Shown: positions 16,537 to 23,591 of the stretch, piece after piece
How positions within the stretch are numbered: the stretch's first letter is position 1
Layout: every line of letters begins with the position of its first letter
Assembly: GCF_965224175.1 (NCBI RefSeq)
Contig: NZ_OZ245041.1
Coordinates: 2,232,001 to 2,296,000 of the forward strand
Origin: Kordia sp965224175
Lineage (GTDB): Bacteria; Bacteroidota; Bacteroidia; Flavobacteriales; Flavobacteriaceae
Reading direction: 5' to 3'
Length of the DNA: 64,000 nucleotides
Translations under genes and position numbers: made by a program
The notes under the pieces: model-generated
The model's database searches: none
What the model was told of the DNA's origin: nothing
Seen by the model: only the letters and a program-made list of their open reading frames with translations

Positions 16537-17451
16537 TTGAATACAAAAGAAACATATTATTTTTCACACTTAAAAGCCAAAATTGCAACTACTTTTTTAG
16601 CTTCGCATGCAGCTTCAAGCAATATTCGTGAATGGAAAGGAAGTACAATTACCGATTTCCAAGAAGATTTACGCAGCAAAACCAAAGGCAGTATTAGTGA
16701 AAAATGGTTTTATACGTATATTAAGAATGATACTGAAAAGTTACCACGTATTGACATGTTGAATCTTTTGAGTGTGTATGTTGGATATGAAAATTGGAAC
16801 GATTTTGTGAAGCAACAAGATGAACTTGAAGTTACATCAGAAATTGAAGCTGTAACAAGAAAACCTTCTTTCAATGTCAAATGGTTTATTGTATTGCTTC
16901 CATTAATTATTATTGGAATTTACAGTGCATATCCTACAGAGAATACTTTTTCGTTTTGTTTTACAGATGCCGATCAGCGCAAAGCAATTACTAAAATTCC
17001 ATTAGATATTATTGTGCTAAGAAAACAAGAATCACCCTTGTATTTTAAAACAGATAGTTTGGGTTGTTTCTCGTATTCAACTCCTGAAGATGAATTGAAG
17101 TTTGTGGTAAAATCTCCTTATCACAAAACAGATACTATTGTAAGACATATACATTCAAACACACATAAAACAATTCGATTACAAACAGACGATTATGCGT
17201 TAATGTTATTATACTATGCAAACGGAAATACAAACGACTGGAAAAAACGTCGTGCTCAGTTGAACGAATTGATTGCTGAAAACGCACAAATTTATCGCGT
17301 ATTTAAAGATAATATTGGTATTGAAATGTATAAAAAAAAGGAATTCATCAACTTATTAACGATTCCGACAAGCACTTTAAAAAAGATGCAAATTCTTGAT
17401 AAGGTGTATGCAGATGAAAAGATTGTGAAACTTAAATTTATGATTCAATGA
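16537..17451 (+). CDS. Single-helix membrane protein with putative N-terminal cytoplasmic domain, TTG start
   Basis: A 304-residue protein. The reading frame opens with TTG immediately after an in-frame TAA (16534-16536), and no ATG occurs until far into the conserved part, so TTG is the most likely start; a sequencing error or frameshift is the alternative. Residues 1-105 look like a helical cytoplasmic domain (IREWKGSTITDFQEDLRSKT, LPRIDMLNLLSVYVGYENW), a single helix follows at about 115-137 (WFIVLLPLIIIGIYSAY), and residues ~140-304 would lie in the periplasm. It overlaps the next lipoprotein gene by four bases (ATGA). One-pass topology and coupling to a lipoprotein suggest an envelope-sensing pair; this is inference. 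Confidence 0.6.
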   Translation: MNTKETYYFSHLKAKIATTFLASHAASSNIREWKGSTITDFQEDLRSKTKGSISEKWFYTYIKNDTEKLPRIDMLNLLSVYVGYENWNDFVKQQDELEVTSEIEAVTRKPSFNVKWFIVLLPLIIIGIYSAYPTENTFSFCFTDADQRKAITKIPLDIIVLRKQESPLYFKTDSLGCFSYSTPEDELKFVVKSPYHKTDTIVRHIHSNTHKTIRLQTDDYALMLLYYANGNTNDWKKRRAQLNELIAENAQIYRVFKDNIGIEMYKKKEFINLLTIPTSTLKKMQILDKVYADEKIVKLKFMIQ

Positions 17452-17981
17452 TGAAAAAGATTGTATACATAGTATGTTTCTTAGCATGTTTTTCGTGTGC
17501 AGATCGCGCACCAAGTACTGAAAATGCCTTAGAAAGTGAAGAATCGAATGTTACTTCTGATGGTTGGACACAACAAAATAAAGGACAAGATGCCGATTTT
17601 AAGAGCAGTGATTTTGCTGTTGAAACTATAAATTTAGAAATTACTGAGAAACTACAAGCCAATTATGAAGCGCAAGTATTGGCTGTAAAACATCCTGAAT
17701 TTCAAGAAGCCATCAAAGAACAGTTGAAAGGTTCTACAAAGTTCAATGCAGCGCTTTCAGATTCTGTAACAACTATAGAAGTTAGAAACTTATCCTTTTA
17801 TGGCAAACAACATATTTTAAACGATAGTATTTCTACACAGAAAATGCGATATACTTCATTGATCAATTCAAAATACAGTCAAAAGGACAGTGTTTTAGTT
17901 GTGATAAAACGTACTATGATTATGATTGATAATTCTCCAAAAGTGAATACTTCGTTTGTATTTGAAAAATTAGATAATTAG
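17448..17981 (+). CDS. Unrecognised lipoprotein
   Basis: A 177-residue protein with lipobox LACFSC (Cys18 counting from the first Met; a second Met follows directly). The mature part has a Ser/Glu/Asn-rich linker and then mixed helix and strand with no recognisable domain. Its start overlaps the stop of the upstream single-helix membrane protein by four bases, so the two are translationally coupled and likely work together at the envelope. Confidence 0.65.
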   Translation: MMKKIVYIVCFLACFSCADRAPSTENALESEESNVTSDGWTQQNKGQDADFKSSDFAVETINLEITEKLQANYEAQVLAVKHPEFQEAIKEQLKGSTKFNAALSDSVTTIEVRNLSFYGKQHILNDSISTQKMRYTSLINSKYSQKDSVLVVIKRTMIMIDNSPKVNTSFVFEKLDN

Positions 17982-17985
17982 ACAT

Positions 17986-18052
17986 GTTAGACTGCTTTCG
18001 CTGTTAGATATTAAACCGCTTTGCTACTAGATCGCGCTTTCGCGCTGTTAGA
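17986..18052. repeat. Degenerate GTTAGA / GCTTTCGCT repeat cluster
   Basis: GTTAGA (or CTAGA) recurs four times, at 17986, 18003, about 18026 and 18047, separated by CTGCTTTCGCT, an AT-rich variant ending CGCTTTGCT, and GCGCTTTCGCGCT. The third spacer can fold as GCGC-TTTC-GCGC. It begins 4 bases after the lipoprotein stop. Confidence 0.5.
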
Positions 18053-18163
18053 TTTTCACACTTGTTATTTTTTGATTATTCTAGATGAATTTTTGGGAAT
18101 TTTGTTTTGATACTTTGTTAGAAATTATGGAATCTATTTTGTTTTATAAACGAGTTTATCTAG

Positions 18164-18199
18164 AAACAGCTTACTTCGTCGCTTCCTTCTCACAATGAC
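18164..18199. repeat. Half copy of dispersed inverted-repeat element
   Basis: The segment reads, on the minus strand, as GGTCATTGTGAGAAGGAAGC then GACGAAGTAAGCTG, matching the left arm of the element at 20091-20198 (CGTCATTGCGAAGAAGTACG, ACGAAGTAATCTG). The opposite arm is missing. Confidence 0.65.
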
Positions 18200-18300
18200 C
18201 TTTCATGATTTATTCGTCACTCGATCTGACGATTTGGATTTCGTTTGTATCAAATGAACGAATTAACAAAAAACAAATCCACAAATAAAAGAGTAGTTCG

Positions 18301-19119
18301 TTATCGTTTTATAAAAAATCCTTCTTCTAGCCATTTTACTTTCCATTGTTGCCAGTGATTTTTTAATTCTTCAACATTGAAATTGTGTTCTTCTACAAAG
18401 AATTGTATCGTCTTCCCAATAGATTGTATTTCTTTAAATTTTAATAGGAAATAGTATTGAACCTTGTGTAATTCCAATAAGCCAAGTCGATAGTTTCTAC
18501 GCAATAGCACACAATAACTCTCCGCTTCAAATGGCAATGCTGGATTCCGATCGTTTACAGCTTCTTTGTAATACAGACTGATGGGAAAATTATGTTTTAA
18601 TAAGTGAAATACTGGCACTAATTGTAAATCAGCTTCTTTCGTTTCTGAAGTTGCTGTTTGGTAGTTTTCATTGGTTTTTTCATCAAAACTTATATTGACT
18701 AAAAATTCAAAATCTGCCAATTCGATCATAAAATCAGGCCATGATTCTTTTACCTCAGCATCTTTATCAGGACGCGTTTCTTCTAAGAATGCACCAAAAT
18801 GTTGTCCCAAATCACCTAATGTGTAACTTTTGGAAGGATATTCAAGCAAATATAAATCTGCAAATTGCAAAAATAACTGTGTTCCTAAAGCATGACGTAA
18901 CGCCGGAAATTGAGCAATCATACAATCACGCAAACGCGCTATGTAGCTTCGTTGGTAAATTTGCACATGCTGTTTGGCTGAGAGTTTAGAAGTAGATTTT
19001 ACATAATTTTCATATTCACCAGCAAATTGTGGATGTAATAATTGGTGTTGCATCCATTGTTGTATTTCTGCAAAACTTTTTTGTGCAGCTTCTCGCGATG
19101 TATCCTTTTTGATTTCCAT
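18301..19119 (-). CDS. DUF2063 MNIO partner protein (HvfC/BufC-like)
   Basis: A 272-residue soluble protein. Residues ~10-100 match the DUF2063 domain: the helix HVQIYQRSYIARLRDCMIAQ followed by FPALRHALG and YLLEYPSKSYTLGDLGQHF. DUF2063 proteins are the usual partners of DUF692 enzymes, where they bind the precursor and present it for modification (established for BufC/MbnC-type partners). The start overlaps the stop of the DUF692 gene by one base (TAATG), the same coupling seen in those operons. The C-terminal ~130 residues are less conserved and probably form the peptide-binding half. Confidence 0.88.
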   Translation of the reverse strand: MEIKKDTSREAAQKSFAEIQQWMQHQLLHPQFAGEYENYVKSTSKLSAKQHVQIYQRSYIARLRDCMIAQFPALRHALGTQLFLQFADLYLLEYPSKSYTLGDLGQHFGAFLEETRPDKDAEVKESWPDFMIELADFEFLVNISFDEKTNENYQTATSETKEADLQLVPVFHLLKHNFPISLYYKEAVNDRNPALPFEAESYCVLLRRNYRLGLLELHKVQYYFLLKFKEIQSIGKTIQFFVEEHNFNVEELKNHWQQWKVKWLEEGFFIKR

Positions 19120-20051
19120 TATTCTACAAAGTCTTTTGCCACATTTGTCACCATAAAATCAATTGGATTTGATACGGTTTGCGTTTCTTTTTGTGTCGTT
19201 TCAGTTGAAACAAATTGCTTTTTGAAGCCATTCATATAGTTTTTCGCCTTTAATAATTCTGCATGACAGACATCAAATTCAGGAATATTTCCGTCCCATT
19301 CTAACAAAGTAGCTGTTCCGCCAGTGCGTTCCCAAGCTAAACTGAATAATTCCCAAACAGGATCTACCACAGGACTATCATGTGTATCAATAATGTGATC
19401 CCCGTTGTGTTGATGTCCTGCTAAATGCATTTGTACAATACTTTCATGTGGCAAACCTTCTATATATTCAATAGGATCAAATTCGTTATTGAATGACGAC
19501 ACATATACATTATTTACATCTAGTAACAATCCGCAGTTAGTTTCTTCTACCATATATTTTAGAAACTTCCATTCAGGAATGGTTGATTGTTGAAAGGTTA
19601 AATACGTACTTGGGTTTTCTAGAATTAACGGTCTTTCTAAATAGTCTTGTACTTGTTTTATTTTGGTTGTGATGAGTTGTAAACTTTCTTCATTGAGTAC
19701 AACAGGTAATAAATCGTGCGAATTAAGACTCAATACGCCAGTCCAACATAAATGATCACTAATCCACTTCGGATTGATTTCATCAGCTAGTTTTTTTAAT
19801 CGTTTGAGATATTCAAAATTCAAATCATCTGTACTTCCAATAGACATAGAAACTCCATGCATAACTATAGGATATTGTTCTGCTATTTGGTCTAAAACAT
19901 ATCGTGGTCTTCCGCCAGAATCCATAAAGTTTTCTGAGATGATTTCAAACCAATCAACTTTTGGAGAATGTTCTAGAATGTGATTGAAATGTTCTCCTCG
20001 TAAACCTAATCCTAAACCTAAATCGGGAAGCTGTTGTACTGTTGGTCTCAT
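19119..20051 (-). CDS. DUF692 multinuclear non-heme iron oxidative enzyme (MNIO)
   Basis: A 310-residue TIM-barrel enzyme. Putative iron ligands are in the expected order: H65 (VMHGVS), D99/H100 (WISDHLCW), E145/N146 (ILENPSTY), D178/N180 (LLLDVNNVY), H209/H213 (MHLAGH), D222/H224 and E251 (LLEWDG). DUF692 enzymes (MbnB, TglH, ChrH, HvfB/BufB) oxidise cysteine residues of ribosomal peptides, giving oxazolone/thioamide, thiazole-type or decarbonylated products. Here the partner DUF2063 gene overlaps it and a 19-Cys protein is encoded 155 bp upstream, so that protein is the natural substrate candidate. All key residues seem intact, so activity is expected. Confidence 0.92.
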   Translation of the reverse strand: MRPTVQQLPDLGLGLGLRGEHFNHILEHSPKVDWFEIISENFMDSGGRPRYVLDQIAEQYPIVMHGVSMSIGSTDDLNFEYLKRLKKLADEINPKWISDHLCWTGVLSLNSHDLLPVVLNEESLQLITTKIKQVQDYLERPLILENPSTYLTFQQSTIPEWKFLKYMVEETNCGLLLDVNNVYVSSFNNEFDPIEYIEGLPHESIVQMHLAGHQHNGDHIIDTHDSPVVDPVWELFSLAWERTGGTATLLEWDGNIPEFDVCHAELLKAKNYMNGFKKQFVSTETTQKETQTVSNPIDFMVTNVAKDFVE

Positions 20052-20090
20052 TGTTATTTTAATGTTTGGCTTTTGTTCAATTTATTGATA

Positions 20091-20198
20091 CGTCATTGCG
20101 AAGAAGTACGACGAAGTAATCTGTGTAAATCAAAATTAATAATGTTTTTTGAAACTAGCAGATTACCACGAATTTTCTTAAAAACTCTCGCAATGACG
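20091..20198. repeat. Dispersed inverted-repeat element, full copy
   Basis: The ends CGTCATTGCG (20091-20100) and CTCGCAATGACG (20187-20198) are inverted, and the inner arms ACGAAGTAATCTG (20111-20123) and CAGATTACCACGAA (20158-20171) also pair partially. It fills the gap between the Cys-rich gene and the DUF692 gene, and would fold into a long imperfect hairpin in RNA. Similar elements occur at 18164-18199 (half) and 56872-56953 (decayed). Confidence 0.75.
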
Positions 20199-20206
20199 CA
20201 TCTTAT

Positions 20207-20953
20207 TTACTTCTTTGAAGCTTTCTTTTTAGAAGATTTTTTCTTCTTTTTCTCTTCTTTACAATCGCAATTTTCAATTGTATTGTTGATTTCTTTACTG
20301 CTTTCTAAACAAAATTGATTGGCATCTGCAACTGCATCATTTAAACCAAAGGAACAATTTTTATCTCCACTACTTCCACATGATTCTGTTCTACCATTTG
20401 CTCTCAACCAAGAAATTGGTGGTCCGTACTGAAATGGCGCATCTTTTACAGTTCTGCGCGATTTGTCCATGCGGTCTTCAAAGAGTTTACGCGCCAATTG
20501 CCACACACTTCTCCCTTGATTTTTTCCTTGTGTAATGAAACGTTCTGCAGGAATTGGTGTTCCACAGCTTCCTTGCCAAGCACAATCATTTGCTCCTGGT
20601 TTACATTGCTCTTCAGAATCTCCATATAATCCGCAACCACCTTGACCGCGACAGTTGTTTAGTGTATGACAACTGTGTACTTGCGTTGCACAATATCCTG
20701 AACCTGCACAGTCGTTTGTTCCAAAACGATCATGACCTTTACAAGCATTTAATCCCATACATGCATGTAATTCTAAAGGAACTGCAATATCTTTTTGTTT
20801 TGACGGCGTACTTGTTCCGCTTCCACAACCATTTGAACCACTACTACTTCCGCCACTGCTTCCACAACCGTTTGAACCACTACTGCTTCCTCCGCTACTT
20901 CCACAGCTATTTGCTCCGCAACTATTCGCTGCACTATATTTAAAATCTTTCAT
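20207..20953 (-). CDS. Cys-rich bufferin-like MNIO substrate candidate
   Basis: A 248-residue protein with 19 Cys and no signal peptide. Residues 18-43 are two perfect 13-residue Gly/Ser repeats each ending NGC. Residues 65-130 contain ten Cys in C-x5-C pairs (HACMGLNACKG, NDCAGSGYC, HSCHTLNNCRGQGGCG, NDCAWQGSCG), the CKGQGGC-like pattern of BufA2/HvfA-type metallophore precursors. Next come SVWQLARKLFEDRM and a Pro-rich FQYGPPISWL, like the ends of those precursors, then a second Cys patch (192-231) and a poly-Lys tail. It lies between a ferritin-like gene and DUF692/DUF2063 genes. Much longer than the ~90-residue classical BufA. The substrate role is inferred from pattern and context. Confidence 0.75.
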   Translation of the reverse strand: MKDFKYSAANSCGANSCGSSGGSSSGSNGCGSSGGSSSGSNGCGSGTSTPSKQKDIAVPLELHACMGLNACKGHDRFGTNDCAGSGYCATQVHSCHTLNNCRGQGGCGLYGDSEEQCKPGANDCAWQGSCGTPIPAERFITQGKNQGRSVWQLARKLFEDRMDKSRRTVKDAPFQYGPPISWLRANGRTESCGSSGDKNCSFGLNDAVADANQFCLESSKEINNTIENCDCKEEKKKKKSSKKKASKK

Positions 20954-20974
20954 CTTTTTAAACTTTTTTAATTA

Positions 20975-22492
20975 TTAAATCCCTTTGCCATGATCAACTA
21001 GATATGCTTCTACTGGTACATCTGGCAGATCTTTGATACGATCTAGCATTCCTTGAGATACAATACCATTTGAGGAAGCCATTGCAATTCCAGCTAAGTC
21101 GATAATTTGTGATTTTGGACTTGAAGCGTTTGAAAATGTGTAATCTTCAAATGTTGCAGAAACACTTTGTTTTTCTCCATTACTATCTGTGTACGACAAA
21201 CCAGCCATTGTCATTGACAACATGTTTAGTATCCAAATCATAGATTTATGAATTCCGAACATAAAGATTTCATATTGTTTGTGTCCAGCAGTTTTGTAGC
21301 ATGCTTCTGCCATTACAAAAATATAAGTGTACACTGCATTTGTAAGGTTTGAAACATCTTGAATTGCTTTTGGATAATTGGCAGTACTAGGATTTGTTGG
21401 TAAATCTTTTACAAAGTATTTAGTAAAGTCGAAATCCTTTGTGTTTAAAAATGTATTTAGCTCGTGATTTTTTCTTTTAATGGTGCAGTAAACTTCCAAA
21501 AATTTGTCAAAATGCGATAATTCTTTTCGGTCTTTATCGTCATAATCACTTGGATCAACAATTCCTGAATCAAAAGGAAATAATGGACAAACTACAGTAC
21601 CATCTGGCGTTAAATGATCTGATGGAATATCAAATTTAAAAACAGGTTTTCCATCCACATCGACTTCAATTGTTTCTGGTTTTCCTTCTCCTTGCTCTAT
21701 GATTTCATTCATCGCATGAATAGCAGAATCTTTACCTTTTACATGTACCAATCCGCCGCTATCTTCTTCATTTGGAAATTGTGGTTTATGATTTTCATCA
21801 TAATATACCGTATCAATGTTGTTTTGCGCATAATATCCTTTTTCAGGAAGCAATTGTGGCGCATCTCCATTAAAATCTGAATCCTTTAGTTCTTCTTTGA
21901 TACATTTTATAATCAGGTCATAATATTCTCCAATTGTTGTATACTCAATTGCTTGTCCTTTTTCTACTTTGTCCACATTGAAAGGAAGCGGACTTTCTAT
22001 AAGAAGAAATGCGTGTAATTGTTCTAACGAAAGTTTTCCTCTGTTAATTTCAAAAGCTGGAACGTGTCCTGGCAAATACGCTGGCCAAACTTTTGGCGTT
22101 TTCCCAACTAATTGTGGAATGCCGCCATATGGTGGTTTCAGTGCATTTTTAATATTAGAAGATAATGACATATGTAACATTTCTTCTACCGCAACGCTCA
22201 TTATTAAAGCGCCTGCTTTGTTTGCAAAAACCATAATATCTAACGCCAATTGCTTTGCTGCTGCTTGTAATTCGGCATCATTTCTTTTCTTTTTCTTTCC
22301 TTTTTGAGTCGCCTTCATATCTGAAAGAATTTGTGACTCAATGTCGGACTGATTTGGAGTTCTGTTGATTGAATAGTACGTGTATAAATACACCGGAATT
22401 GTCGCAATCTCAATTTCAATAGCTTGTTGCATTGCTTGTTTGAGATTTGATTTAGTTACCGTTTTGGGTAGCTGAAAAAGTAATCCATCCAT
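20975..22492 (-). CDS. Ferritin-like (VioB/RebD-related) domain protein
   Basis: A 505-residue soluble protein. AIEIEIATIPVYLYTYYSI (E26/E28) and VAVEEMLHMSLSSN (E103, E104, H107) are the Glu and ExxH diiron-type ligands of the Ferritin-like family (PF12902-type, known from VioB and RebD where it accompanies oxidative dimerisation). GIPQLVGKTPKVWPAYLPGH and LHAFLLIESP follow as in that family. The C-terminal ~150 residues (KHQYEIFMFGIHKSMIWILN) form a second helical region. No signal peptide. It is the first gene of the minus-strand cluster, 21 bp ahead of the Cys-rich gene, so it may be a tailoring oxidase or metal-handling partner. The exact reaction is unknown. Confidence 0.8.
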   Translation of the reverse strand: MDGLLFQLPKTVTKSNLKQAMQQAIEIEIATIPVYLYTYYSINRTPNQSDIESQILSDMKATQKGKKKKRNDAELQAAAKQLALDIMVFANKAGALIMSVAVEEMLHMSLSSNIKNALKPPYGGIPQLVGKTPKVWPAYLPGHVPAFEINRGKLSLEQLHAFLLIESPLPFNVDKVEKGQAIEYTTIGEYYDLIIKCIKEELKDSDFNGDAPQLLPEKGYYAQNNIDTVYYDENHKPQFPNEEDSGGLVHVKGKDSAIHAMNEIIEQGEGKPETIEVDVDGKPVFKFDIPSDHLTPDGTVVCPLFPFDSGIVDPSDYDDKDRKELSHFDKFLEVYCTIKRKNHELNTFLNTKDFDFTKYFVKDLPTNPSTANYPKAIQDVSNLTNAVYTYIFVMAEACYKTAGHKQYEIFMFGIHKSMIWILNMLSMTMAGLSYTDSNGEKQSVSATFEDYTFSNASSPKSQIIDLAGIAMASSNGIVSQGMLDRIKDLPDVPVEAYLVDHGKGI

Positions 22493-22717
22493 AATGTTAG
22501 TTAGTTTTATTTTAAGGTGTTTTTAAAAGTAGGTGTTCTTGATTATTCTTAAAACAGTAAAATTACCTGTTTTTACACACCGATAAATTACTACAAATAT
22601 TTAATAGTACCGTTGACCTATTTATCTAAAAATAGGAGAGTTATATAAAAAACAGTGATTGATAATTTTTTGGCATGATTTTTTTGTCTAATTTTAAACA
22701 AATTAAATTTTTAGAAT

Positions 22718-23461
22718 ATGAAAAAAGTATTGCTGTTTTTGATGCTTTGTGTTGCAATTCCCTCTTTTGCGCAAACTGAGTTATCAGATGATGACGCAGA
22801 ATCAAAATTACTCGTAGACAACGATCGATTGATAGTTTTAGATTTTTATGCCACTTGGTGCGGACCTTGTAAACGTATGGATCCTATTTTGAAGGATCTG
22901 AATGCAAAGTACAAAGATCGTGTTGATTTTTATAAGATAGATGTCGATAAAAGTCAGGTTGATGATGCTTTAGGAATTGCCGCAATGCCAACGTATTTAT
23001 TCATTAAAAATAGTTCAAATTTAGAACAAATTGAAGGTGCCATGAGTAAAGTTCGTATGGAGGGTTTGATCAAGAAATACATGGAGGCAGAAGTTGAAGA
23101 GACAGTTATTGAGTCTACAGAGACCGATGATTCAGATAGTTTTGATGTAAATGATTTTAGCCAATCAAACATTGATAGTATTTGGAATTCATCTTCTAAG
23201 TTAAATTCTTTAGCATGGAATGCTTATAAAACTAAGAATGATGTTCAAATTTTACTAAAAGCTATCAAAGTTGTTGAACGTTCTATTGAATTAGAAAAGA
23301 ACTATTATAATGTAGATACACATGCTGCGTTGTTATATAAAACTGGAAATTATAACAAAGCCTTGAAAAGAGCAAAAGAAGCTATTGATATTGCCAAAGG
23401 TGAAGGATTGAGTTATACATCTACTTCCGAATTGATTGAAAAAATTATTGACGCAATGTAA
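22718..23461 (+). CDS. Secreted thioredoxin-family protein with C-terminal helical repeats
   Basis: A 247-residue exported protein: signal peptide MKKVLLFLMLCVAIPSFA, thioredoxin domain ~22-125 with WCGPC (C48, C51) in YATWCGPCKRMDPIL and cis-Pro loop AMPTYLF, an acidic Ser/Thr/Asp-rich linker (~130-160), then a helical C-terminus (~165-247) whose KAIKVVERSIELEKNYYNVD and ALKRAKEAIDIAKGEG look like TPR repeats. Active-site Cys pair is intact, so disulfide exchange in the periplasm is likely. A terminator follows at 23507-23537, so it is monocistronic. It lies divergent from the MNIO cluster, and a supply of periplasmic thiol redox for that pathway is possible but unproven. Confidence 0.85.
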   Translation: MKKVLLFLMLCVAIPSFAQTELSDDDAESKLLVDNDRLIVLDFYATWCGPCKRMDPILKDLNAKYKDRVDFYKIDVDKSQVDDALGIAAMPTYLFIKNSSNLEQIEGAMSKVRMEGLIKKYMEAEVEETVIESTETDDSDSFDVNDFSQSNIDSIWNSSSKLNSLAWNAYKTKNDVQILLKAIKVVERSIELEKNYYNVDTHAALLYKTGNYNKALKRAKEAIDIAKGEGLSYTSTSELIEKIIDAM

Positions 23462-23506
23462 TAAGGATACAATACTGATTCAAAAGGTATTTATATAATT
23501 TATAAG

Positions 23507-23537
23507 AAAAGAAGCTTGAGTGCTTCTTTTTTTATTT
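23507..23537 (+). terminator. Intrinsic terminator of the thioredoxin gene
   Basis: Stem AAAAGAAGC (23507-23515) with GCTTCTTTT (23522-23530), 6-base loop TTGAGT, then a long T-run, 46 bases after the thioredoxin stop. Confidence 0.85.
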
Positions 23538-23591
23538 ATTGTGTTAAGTGATTGCTTTCTATTACATTTACACATATTAAAACTTACATGA

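Larger units (their letters stand above)
17982..18300. other. Non-coding gap with short repeats
   Basis: 319 bases with no credible gene. It holds the GTTAGA...GCTTTCGCT repeat cluster (17986-18052), a half copy of the dispersed inverted-repeat element (18164-18199), and an AT-rich tail before the convergent DUF2063 gene. No terminator with a good T-run was seen. Confidence 0.7.

Noticed and set aside
20554..20943. Open frame on the plus strand opposite the Cys-rich gene, rich in His/Asn/Leu
   Set aside because: Its composition is the reverse-complement artefact of the Gly/Ser/Cys repeat gene, which has better family and context support.
22549..22576. TAAAACAG...CTGTTTTTA hairpin upstream of the ferritin-like gene
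   Set aside because: It is a short AT-rich fold in a promoter region without a T-run in the expected place; not enough to call a terminator.
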